Notes under the pieces: model-generated
The model's input: the letters and a program-made list of their open reading frames with translations, nothing else
What the model was told of the DNA's origin: nothing
The model's database searches: none
Program-made: the position numbers and the translations under genes
Assembly (NCBI GenBank): GCA_005882415.1
Contig: VBAE01000128.1
Location: forward strand, 1-30,523
DNA: 30,523 bases
From: Alphaproteobacteria bacterium
Lineage (GTDB): Bacteria; Pseudomonadota; Alphaproteobacteria; Sphingomonadales; Sphingomonadaceae
Reading direction: 5' to 3'
Shown: piece after piece, positions 8,604 through 15,334 of the stretch
How positions within the stretch are numbered: position 1 is the first letter of the stretch
How the letters are laid out: every line of letters begins with the position of its first letter

Positions 8604-10933
8604 TGCGCTTCGCCGCCTTCCTGTCGCGCCGCCGGGCCGCGGCCGTGCTCCTGATCGCCGCGGCGGCGGGGCTGGCGACGATCTCGGCGGGCGCGGGCGA
8701 GAGCCTCGACCATGGCCTCCGCAACCTGCGCGATGCAGCCCGCCTCCACCCCGCGAGCGGCGAGATCCACATCGTCGAGATCGACGCTCGAAGCATCGAC
8801 ACATTCGACCGCTGGCCCTGGCCGCGCAGCATCCACGGCGCCGCGATCGACAAATTGCGCGAGGCGGGAGTCCGCTCGATCGCCTTCGACGTCGATTTCT
8901 CACGCCCCTCCGACGCCAGGCAAGACGCGGCGATGGCGGCGGCGCTGAAGCGGGCGGGCGGCACCGTCGTCCTCCCCGCCTTCCGCCAGCACGCCTCGTC
9001 GCAGGACATGGCGACGGTCGAGGCGCAGCCCCTCTCCATATTCGCCGACCACGCCTTCCTCGCCGGCGCCAACGTTTCGACCGATCCCGACGGTTATCTG
9101 AGGCGCATGCCGTTTGGGATCGACACCGGCGGCGTTCCCCGGCCTTCCTTGTCCGCGATGCTGGCCGAAGCGACCGGCGCCGCCGGCACCAGCTTCGCCA
9201 TCGACTATTCGATCGATCCCAAGTCGATCCCCCGCCACAGCCTGATCGACCTGATCCGCGGCAAGGTCGATCCGCGCGTGCTCAAGGGCAAGCGCGTGAT
9301 CGTCGGCTCGACCGCGGTCGAGCTCGGCGACCGTTATTTGGTGCCGCGCTACGGAATCACCGACGGAGTCGTCGTCCAGGCGCTCGGCGGAGAGACCCTG
9401 CTCGCCGGGCCTCCGGCGGCCGAATGGGGCGGCGCCTGGGGCCTCGCCATCGCGCTGCTCCTCCTCCTTGCCGCGACACGCGCCCGCACGGGGCCGAAGC
9501 GGCTCGGCTGGATCGGCGGCGCCGCAGCGACGATCCTCTTCCTCCCGCTGATCGGCGAGACGGCGCTGCGCTCGACCCTTGCAGTCGCGCCCGCCCTTGC
9601 CGGCCTCGCCGCGGCGGCGCTGGGCGAGACGGCGGCGCTGGTCGCCGAACGCCACCGCCAGCGTGTCCGCACCGACAGCCTGACAGGCCTCCCCAACCTC
9701 TCCGGCCTCGAAGCCGACAGCGCGGGGCTCGGCGCGATCAGCGTCCACGCCGCCCGCCTCGACGAGTTCGCCGCGGTCGCCTCAGCCCTCGGCCCCGCGG
9801 CGACCGCCTCGCTGGTCCTGCGCCTCGCCGACCGGCTGCGCTTCGCCACCGGCGAGCGGACCATCTACCGGATCGAGGACGGCACCCTCGCCTGGCTCGA
9901 AGAAAGCGAGCCCTCGGACGGCGAGATGGAAGCACTGGCCGCGGTCATGCGCGCTCCGGTCGAATGCGGCCCGGTCGTCGATGTCGCGGTGCATTTCGGG
10001 GTCGCCGCCGGGCGCGGTGACGCCGCCCGCCAGGCCGCCGCCGATGCCTCCCACGCCGCGCTGCAGGCGGCCCGGCGCGGGCTCCGCTGGCTCGCCTTCA
10101 GCGGCGACCAGTCGGAGGCCGTGAAGCGCAATCTCGGCCTCCTCGCCGAGCTCGACCGGGCGATCGCCGAAGGGCAATTGTGGAACGCGTACCAGGCCAA
10201 GCTCGACCTTCGCACCGGCGAGGTGGCGGGCGCCGAGGCGCTGGTCCGCTGGAACCATCCCGAGCTCGGCGCCCTTTCGCCCGACAGCTTCATTCCCCTC
10301 ATCGAGGAGAATAAGCGCGCCGGCGACCTCACACTTCATATCGCCCGCCAGGCGCTCGCCGACGCACACGCGTGGGAGGAAGCCGGGCACCGGCTCCACG
10401 TCGCGGTCAACATCTCCGCGAGCCTGCTCCACGAGCGCGGTTTCATCGCCTCGCTGGCGCGGGTGCTGGAGGCCTCCGGCCTTCCGCCGGAGCGGGTGAC
10501 GTTCGAGGTGACCGAGACCGCGGCGATGTCGAGCCCGGAGGCGGGGATCTGCGCGCTCGAGACCCTCCGCTCGCTCGGCGTCGGCGTGTCCATCGACGAT
10601 TACGGCACCGGCCAATCGTCGCTCTCCTACCTCCAGAAGCTGCCCGCCACCGAGCTCAAGATCGACATGAGCTTCGTCTCGACGCTGAGCAGCGAGCCGC
10701 GCAATGCGATCATGGTCCGCTCCACCATCGCCATGGCGCACGAGCCCGGCCTCGAGGCCGTCGCCGAAGGGGTGGAGGACGAGGCGACCCTTCGCCTCCT
10801 CGCCTCGATGAAGTGCGACATCGCCCAGGGCTATCATATCGGGCGCCCCGCCAGCGCCGCCGAATTCCTCGCCCGTCTAGCTGAACCTCAGCATACGGAC
10901 CGGTTCAGCGGCGACTCACGGCGATTCGCCTAA
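8603..10933 (+). CDS. CHASE2 sensor, degenerate GGDEF, EAL c-di-GMP phosphodiesterase
   Basis: A 776-residue membrane protein; ATG 8603 overlaps the upstream TGA (TGATG). An N-terminal helix is followed by a periplasmic CHASE2 domain (~30-270; VEIDARSIDTFDRWPWPRS, FDVDFSRPSD, KGKRVIVGSTA). Three membrane helices follow (~275-370), then a GGDEF relic starting TDSLTGLPNLSGLE, in which the GGDEF loop is replaced by RIEDGTLAW, so cyclase activity is not expected. The EAL domain (~515-760) keeps the catalytic set: EALVRW, VNISASLL, EVTETAA, IDDYGTGQSSL, LKIDMSF, AEGVED and AQGYHIGRP. It should hydrolyse cyclic di-GMP to pGpG in response to a periplasmic cue. Translational coupling to the barrel and closeness to FecR suggest it controls, or is controlled by, that surface system. 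Confidence 0.93.
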   Translation: MRFAAFLSRRRAAAVLLIAAAAGLATISAGAGESLDHGLRNLRDAARLHPASGEIHIVEIDARSIDTFDRWPWPRSIHGAAIDKLREAGVRSIAFDVDFSRPSDARQDAAMAAALKRAGGTVVLPAFRQHASSQDMATVEAQPLSIFADHAFLAGANVSTDPDGYLRRMPFGIDTGGVPRPSLSAMLAEATGAAGTSFAIDYSIDPKSIPRHSLIDLIRGKVDPRVLKGKRVIVGSTAVELGDRYLVPRYGITDGVVVQALGGETLLAGPPAAEWGGAWGLAIALLLLLAATRARTGPKRLGWIGGAAATILFLPLIGETALRSTLAVAPALAGLAAAALGETAALVAERHRQRVRTDSLTGLPNLSGLEADSAGLGAISVHAARLDEFAAVASALGPAATASLVLRLADRLRFATGERTIYRIEDGTLAWLEESEPSDGEMEALAAVMRAPVECGPVVDVAVHFGVAAGRGDAARQAAADASHAALQAARRGLRWLAFSGDQSEAVKRNLGLLAELDRAIAEGQLWNAYQAKLDLRTGEVAGAEALVRWNHPELGALSPDSFIPLIEENKRAGDLTLHIARQALADAHAWEEAGHRLHVAVNISASLLHERGFIASLARVLEASGLPPERVTFEVTETAAMSSPEAGICALETLRSLGVGVSIDDYGTGQSSLSYLQKLPATELKIDMSFVSTLSSEPRNAIMVRSTIAMAHEPGLEAVAEGVEDEATLRLLASMKCDIAQGYHIGRPASAAEFLARLAEPQHTDRFSGDSRRFA

Positions 10934-10987
10934 TCCTCACTCCATAGCCCGTTCGAATCGCGGGCAGGTTGAGAGAGGAAATCCGCC

Positions 10988-11527
10988 ATGAAATCCGTCA
11001 CCAAGCTGATCGCCGGCGCCGCCACGGCCGCGCTGCTCACCGTCTCGCTGGCCGCCCCGGCCGAGGCGCAGTACCGCAACAATTATCGCCACCACGACAA
11101 CGGCATCGACGCCGGCGACGTGGTTGCTGGAGTGGCCATCGTCGGCGGGATCGCAGCCATCGCCTCGGCCATCGGCCGCGACGGCAGCCGCTACGGCTAC
11201 GGTTACGGCTCGTCCTACGGCAACCAGTACCGCGGCGGCTACAATGCGGCCGTCCAGGCCTGCGGCTATGAGGCCCAGCGCTACGGCCGCGGCGGCGTTC
11301 AGGTCACCGACGTCGAGCGGACCGGCAACGACCGCTTCCGGGTGCGCGGCGTGATCGGCGGCGGCTACGACCGCTACGATCGCGGCGTCGACCAGCGCTA
11401 TGAGCGCGATTACGGCCGCTACGACCGCGGCGACGCCTACGACCGCGACGGCTTCGTCTGCACGGTCCGCGGCAACGGCCGGGTCACCGACTTCCGGGTC
11501 CGCGACACCGCCCGGAACGGCTGGTAA
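10988..11527 (+). CDS. Small secreted Gly/Tyr/Arg-rich protein, paralogue of the one at 5657
   Basis: A 179-residue protein with GAGAGGA upstream (10972-10978). The signal peptide ends around AAPAEAQ (residues 1-27). Then come RHHDNGIDAGDVVAGVAIVG and GIAAIASAIGRDG, closely matching the protein at 5657-6079. A Tyr/Gly run (YGYGYGSSYGNQYRGGYN) and a Tyr/Asp/Arg-rich stretch (YDRYDRG repeats) surround the shared C-terminal core with two Cys (QACGYEAQ and VCTVRGNG). The family is common in sphingomonads as uncharacterised protein, to my knowledge without assigned function. The two paralogues bracket the FecR-barrel-CHASE2 genes. A strong terminator follows. Confidence 0.82.
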   Translation: MKSVTKLIAGAATAALLTVSLAAPAEAQYRNNYRHHDNGIDAGDVVAGVAIVGGIAAIASAIGRDGSRYGYGYGSSYGNQYRGGYNAAVQACGYEAQRYGRGGVQVTDVERTGNDRFRVRGVIGGGYDRYDRGVDQRYERDYGRYDRGDAYDRDGFVCTVRGNGRVTDFRVRDTARNGW

Positions 11528-11544
11528 TCGCTGAACGATGCGAG

Positions 11545-11572
11545 GGGGGCGGTCACGCAAGTGGCCGCCCCC
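11545..11572 (+). terminator. Rho-independent terminator with GCAA tetraloop
   Basis: A 12-bp stem (GGGGGCGGTCAC / GTGGCCGCCCCC, one G-T pair) closed by a GCAA tetraloop (11557-11560) and followed by TTCTTCATTT. It terminates the secreted-protein gene. Lying 4 nt beyond the stop of the opposite-strand AHSA1 remnant, it may serve both directions. Confidence 0.82.
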
Positions 11573-11576
11573 TTCT

Positions 11577-11959
11577 TCATTTGAGCCCCGCCGCGACCTC
11601 GCCGAGCTGGTCGGCGCAGGTGCCCCAGCCTTCGTGGAAGCCCATTTTGGCGTGGGTCTCGCGGTCGGCTTCGCGGTCTCGTTGGGCCGCCAGCCCTCGC
11701 CGAGGGCGCTGGTCCAGACCACCCGCTCGCCTTCGACCACCTCCAGAAAGCAGCCGGTGCCGCTGAAGTCGAACCCGTCAGGCCCCGTCATCCGCGTGTA
11801 GAATTTGCCGCCCGGGCGAAGGTCCATCTCGCATTCCGGCGTCTGATACGGCCTCGGCGCCCACCATTTCTTGACATGCTCCGGGCTCGTCCAGGCGCGC
11901 CAGACGAGGTCGCGCGGTGCATCGAGGGTCCGTTCAAGGACCAGGTCGTGATCGGCCAT
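11577..11959 (-). pseudogene. SRPBCC/AHSA1-like protein gene with internal out-of-frame deletion
   Basis: From ATG 11957-11959 the protein starts as a typical AHSA1/START-like domain: LVLERTLDAPRDLVWRAWT, VKKWWAPRPY, LRPGGKFYTRM, GTGCFLEVVEGERVVWTSAL, GEGWRPNE. After that (near 11685) the frame is lost. The correct C-terminus appears in the -1 frame as DREADRETHAKMGFHEGW then GTCADQLGEVAAGLK with TGA at 11577-11579. Relatives have roughly 28-33 residues between WRPN and the ADRxxH segment that are missing here, so this is a short internal deletion whose length is 1 mod 3, not a single-base error. Read as is, translation would continue to 10937 with unrelated sequence. Such proteins bind hydrophobic ligands and often pair with ArsR repressors. 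Confidence 0.87.
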
Positions 11960-11962
11960 AGT

Positions 11963-12298
11963 TCATCCTTCCGTTTTCAGTGTCTGGACATAGTCTTCGA
12001 AGCGGTCGAGCCGGCCCTCCCAGAGCGCCCGTTGCTCGGCGATCCAGCCCTCCGCGGCGGCCAGCGCCTTCGGCTCCAGCCGGCAGGTGCGCACCCGCCC
12101 CTTCTTCTCGGTCCGGACGAGGCCGCTCGCCTCCAGCGCTTTCAGATGCTGGAGCACGGCCGGAAGACTCATCGGCAGCGGCCGGGCGAGTTCGCTGACG
12201 CTCGCCGGCCCGCGGCTGAGCCGCGCCAACATCCCCCGCCGAGCCGGATCGGCGAGCGCCTGGAAGGCGGTGTCGAGCTTGGCCGAATCGTTAAGCAT
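11963..12298 (-). CDS. ArsR/SmtB-type winged-helix repressor
   Basis: A 111-residue winged-helix protein. Recognition region: FQALADPARRGMLARLSRGP, SVSELARPLPMSLPAVLQHL, KALEASGLVRTEKKGRVRTC. The metal-binding Cys pattern of ArsR/SmtB sensors (ELCVC) is absent, so this belongs to the non-metal subgroup that usually sits directly upstream of an SRPBCC gene, as here (3-nt gap). It most likely autoregulates the pair: a symmetric GTTAAG-N6-CTTAAC site covers its own start codon. The partner gene is broken, so the regulator may now have no intact target in this operon. Confidence 0.93.
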   Translation of the reverse strand: MLNDSAKLDTAFQALADPARRGMLARLSRGPASVSELARPLPMSLPAVLQHLKALEASGLVRTEKKGRVRTCRLEPKALAAAEGWIAEQRALWEGRLDRFEDYVQTLKTEG

Positions 12299-12307
12299 GT
12301 ACTTAAC
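12290..12307. promoter_or_regulatory. Inverted repeat GTTAAG-N6-CTTAAC over the ArsR start codon
   Basis: Perfect 6-bp arms with a 6-nt spacer that contains the ATG (complement of 12296-12298). Position and symmetry fit an ArsR-dimer autorepression operator; binding is not shown by sequence alone. Confidence 0.5.
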
Positions 12308-12375
12308 TAACGCGCGGCAATGCTGGTGACAAGCGCTGCGGAAGCGATAGAAATGGCGCGACGGGGAGGTCGCTT

Positions 12376-13491
12376 ATGATCGGCAGGAAGCAGAGGTTCA
12401 CGCTCATCGCCGCGGCTGCATTCGCGGCCGGGGTCACCGCCTGGGCCTGCGCCGATCCTTCCGAGCCGCCCAATTGGGAAGTCGCCAAGGATAATTACGA
12501 TGCCGGCGGGAGCAGCGCCGTTCTGACCCCCGGCAACGACACCCGCGTCAACCTGCTCCTGCTCCTCGCCGACCGTCATGGTAAGCCGCCGCGGCTGGCG
12601 GGGGCGACGCAGGAGGGGCTGCCGCCGATCCTCTTCCCCTGGTCCGTGATGTTCGCTGCGACCGAGCCGGCGAGGCCGGAATCGGAGCAGTGGCAGGAAT
12701 GGTCGCCGACGCGGTGCCAGTCCAATGCCGGCGGCGGCGCGGCGTTCGTCGCTGCCGTGCGCGCCGATGGCCAGGTTCCCGAGGCCGAGAAGGCGCGGCT
12801 GGTCGCGGCGCGCACCGCCTTCGTGCCCGATTGCTCGGGACAGGGCGCAGCGTCCCCGGCGGTGGCTGCGGCGTCTCCGGCCGGGCGGGCCTTTGCCGAC
12901 TATCTCACCGCCGCGGCCGATTTCTACGGGGAGCGGTTCGCGCCGGCGCGGGCCACTTTCGCCGCCCTCGCCAAGGCGCAGGACCCGTGGCTTCGCGAGA
13001 CCGCGCTCTACATGGTGGCGCGGACCGAGCTCAACCGCGCGCTTGCCGGCTCGTTCGAGGAATATGGATCGCTGGCACCGCCCGAGAAGCGCGACAATGC
13101 AGCGATCGCCGCCGCCAGGGAGGGCTTCCAGGCCTATCTCAAGGCCTATCCCAAGGGCCGTTACGCGCCCTCCGCGCGCGGCCTCACTCGCCGGGTCGCC
13201 TGGCTCGCCGGCGACGAGCCGGCCCTCGCCGCGGCGTTCGACCGCGAAGTGGCCGCGCCCGAGGCGTATGACGGCGCTCCTTCCCCGGCGCAGCTCGCGC
13301 AGGAGATCGACACCACCTTGCTCATCCCGGGTTCCGGCACCGCCGCGCGCGATCCACTGCTCGTCGCGGTGGCGGACCTCAGCCGGATGCGCTGCCCCGT
13401 CGAAGGCGATTCGACCGACGGCTCTTGCGCCCACCTCGGTACAGCGAGGCTTATTATGGCCGCCACGCGCCAAAGGAGGTGCTGGCTTTGA
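12376..13491 (+). CDS. Exported protein of unknown function, N-terminal half of a split gene
   Basis: ATG 12376 follows GGGGAGG (12363-12369). A signal peptide (IAAAAFAAGVTAWACA) is followed by PPNWEVAKDNYDAGGSSAVL and TPGNDTRVNLLLLLADRHG, a start I associate with a ~650-700-residue sphingomonad family, sometimes labelled YfiO-like. The helical, TPR-like region includes FADYLTAAADFYGERFAPAR, LRETALYMVARTELNRAL and GFQAYLKAYPKGRYAPSARG. The frame is natural to about DPLLVAVADLSRMR (13390). It then becomes Cys/Arg-rich and stops at 13491, while the family's continuation appears in the -1 frame from about 13440. I infer a short out-of-frame deletion between 13390 and 13440. The function is unknown; an envelope location is likely from the signal peptide. 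Confidence 0.72.
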   Translation: MIGRKQRFTLIAAAAFAAGVTAWACADPSEPPNWEVAKDNYDAGGSSAVLTPGNDTRVNLLLLLADRHGKPPRLAGATQEGLPPILFPWSVMFAATEPARPESEQWQEWSPTRCQSNAGGGAAFVAAVRADGQVPEAEKARLVAARTAFVPDCSGQGAASPAVAAASPAGRAFADYLTAAADFYGERFAPARATFAALAKAQDPWLRETALYMVARTELNRALAGSFEEYGSLAPPEKRDNAAIAAAREGFQAYLKAYPKGRYAPSARGLTRRVAWLAGDEPALAAAFDREVAAPEAYDGAPSPAQLAQEIDTTLLIPGSGTAARDPLLVAVADLSRMRCPVEGDSTDGSCAHLGTARLIMAATRQRRCWL

Positions 13492-14426
13492 TCCCCGACG
13501 CCGCCCACCAGCGCCGCTTCACCTATCTCGAATTCAGCCGCCAGATGCTGCGCGGCTTTGCGCTGGAGGCGAGCAAGGACCGCAACACCCGCGGCTTCTG
13601 GCTGAGCCTGTTCGGCGGCGCCGTCCAGCCCTATCAGAGAGAGGCGCTGGAGCTCGCGCTGGCGCTTCATGATGAGCGCAGCGGCCATGTCGAACGCGTC
13701 TTCGCGCCCGATTCCAAGGTCCGCCACCCCGTCATCCGGCAGATCCTGATCGAGGACGTGGCTGGGCCCGAGCTGCTCCGCCAGCAGGCACGCGACGCGA
13801 AGGCGCCGAAGCAGGAGCGCGACGTCGCGGCCTTCGTCCTGCTGTCGAAGGACCTTCGCGGCGGCTTCTACCGCGACTTCCTGGGCGACCTGCCGCTGAT
13901 GCCGGCAAGTGTGCGCGAGCCGGGCTGGTATGGCGGCGCGCGAAGCTACGACCCGCGCTACAATCCGAAGCTCGATCCGCCGCCGCTGGCGCGCTTCCTC
14001 GCTTCCGCGCCGCTCGGCGAGGGCGGCTGCCCGGCGCTCAAGGCCACCGTCGCGCAACTCGCCCAAGCCCCGCAGGCGATCGGCCCCCGCCTCTGCCTGG
14101 CCGAATATTTCCGGAGCAACGGCTTCGACGATTTCGAGATCGCCTGGCCGGAGCGCGGCACCGGCCTCGGCTCGTCCGCGTCGCAATTTCCGAACCGGCC
14201 CTACGCTCGGCTGGAGGTCTATAAAGCGATCGTCGGGAACGCAGACGCCACGGCGGAGCAGCGCGCCTGGGCGCTCAACCGGGCGATCCGCTGCTACGCC
14301 CCCGGCGGCGCCAACAGCTGCGGCGGGACCGACGTCCCGGTCGAGCAGCGCCGCGCCTGGTTCCAGCGGCTGAAGCGCGACTATCCCAAGTCGCGCTGGG
14401 CGCAGACGCTCAAGCTCTACTGGTAG
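13425..14426 (+). pseudogene. C-terminal half of the split exported-protein gene
   Basis: Open frame overlapping the end of the N-terminal half, with no credible ribosome site at its first possible start (TTG 13425). The recognisable sequence begins around SEAYYGRHAPKEVLALIPD and continues with RRFTYLEFSRQMLRGFALEA, ALELALALHDERSG and CPALKATVAQLAQAPQ. It ends RRAWFQRLKRDYPKSRWAQT then LKLYW. The alpha-helical solenoid character matches the first half. Without the frame change the two would make one protein of about 680 residues. Alone it would lack a signal peptide, so I treat it as the detached part of a broken gene. Confidence 0.72.
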
Positions 14427-15122
14427 GTGCGAGCACTCGTCCTCCTGCTGGCGCTCGCCGCCTGCGGCCCCGCCGAGCCCGAGACGGTGGCAGCGGAGCG
14501 CTACGACAGCTTCTGGCTGTGGGCCGGGGTCAAGCCGCAGCCCGTGCTCGGCCGGGCGCGCACGCTGTACCTCCTCGACGGCGAAATCCGCGCCTCCAAT
14601 CCCGGGCGCTACACCGCCCTCCGACCCGGCATCCCGCACCTCCCGGGCCGCGACCTGTGGCTGGTGGTCCGCACCGATACGCTCGCCTGGTCGGAGCCGG
14701 CGCTCCCTGCCCTCACAGTCCGCCTCGACCGCTGGGCCGCCGCCGGCAACCGCGTCCAGGGCATCCAGCTAGATTTCGACGCCCGCACCCGCGGCCTCGG
14801 CGCTTATGCGGCATTCTTGAAAGACGTCCGCACCCGCCTCCCCAGCCGTTACCGCCTGTCGATCACCGGTCTGATGGACTGGAGCGCCAACGGCAGCCCC
14901 GAGACGCTCAGCGCGCTCGCCGGCACGGTCGACGAGGTCGTGGTCCAGACCTACCAGGGCCGCTCCACCATCCCCGGCTACGAAGCCTGGTTCCGGCGGA
15001 TGCGCGGCTTCCCGATCCCGTTCAAGGTCGGCCTCGTCCAGGGCGGCCAATGGCACGCCCCCGCCCACCTCGAACACGACCCCAATTTCGGTGGCTACGT
15101 CGTCTTCCTCCTGAACCCCTAA
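14427..15122 (+). CDS. DUF3142-family lipoprotein
   Basis: GTG 14427 follows the upstream TAG without a gap. The 231 residues start MRALVLLLALAACG, a lipoprotein signal with Cys13 as lipidation site. The body is typical of the DUF3142 family: YDSFWLWAGVKPQPVLGRA, RPGIPHLPGRDLWLVVRTD, AAGNRVQGIQLDFDARTRG, RYRLSITGLMDWSANG, VDEVVVQTYQGRSTIPGYE, and VGLVQGGQWHAP. The QLDFDA and VQTYQGR strands recall a TIM-barrel glycosidase-like fold, with acidic residues at strand ends, but no activity is established to my knowledge. Tight coupling to the split gene suggests the two proteins act together in the envelope. A palindromic element begins at the base after its stop. Confidence 0.82.
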   Translation: MRALVLLLALAACGPAEPETVAAERYDSFWLWAGVKPQPVLGRARTLYLLDGEIRASNPGRYTALRPGIPHLPGRDLWLVVRTDTLAWSEPALPALTVRLDRWAAAGNRVQGIQLDFDARTRGLGAYAAFLKDVRTRLPSRYRLSITGLMDWSANGSPETLSALAGTVDEVVVQTYQGRSTIPGYEAWFRRMRGFPIPFKVGLVQGGQWHAPAHLEHDPNFGGYVVFLLNP

Positions 15123-15286
15123 TCCTCCCCGCGAGCGGTAGCTCGGGGGGAGGGGGACCACATGAAATGTGGTGGAGGGGTAGGTGTCGCGGACTGCGAG
15201 GTTCTCGCGCGAACCTCCTTGGCCGAGCCAGTTACCCCTCCACCACCCTTCGGGTGGTCCCCCTCCCCATCCGGCGATGGGGAGGA
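15123..15286. repeat. Palindromic intergenic element A (related to 27060-27211)
   Basis: A 164-bp imperfect palindrome running from TCCTCCCC to GGGGAGGA. Outer arms GGGGAGGGGGACCAC and its complement near 15251-15267 enclose inner arms TGGTGGAGGGGTA / TACCCCTCCACCA. Local hairpins ACCACAT-GAA-ATGTGGT and ACCACCC-TTC-GGGTGGT cap the arms. It starts on the base after the DUF3142 stop codon and fills most of the gap before guaA; 15287-15334 holds only the short guaA leader, with no clear Shine-Dalgarno. Confidence 0.85.
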
Positions 15287-15334
15287 CAACCCCCGCCTTT
15301 ACTCGCGTGGCGGGGCTGCTATCGGCTTTCAGGC

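Noticed and set aside
7557..8903. A 448-codon minus-strand frame opposite the barrel gene.
   Set aside because: Arg/Gly/Ala-rich shadow without ribosome site or domain; the plus-strand barrel explains the region.
10937..11680. C-terminal extension of the AHSA1 protein to 340 residues.
   Set aside because: Beyond the frame break it is the reverse complement of the terminator and the secreted-protein gene at 10988-11527, giving Val/Ala-rich nonsense.
14519..15334. An in-frame extension of guaA by 272 codons upstream.
   Set aside because: The extension is the DUF3142 gene in another frame plus palindromic element A. It is Arg/Pro-rich, and GMP synthase starts naturally at 15335.
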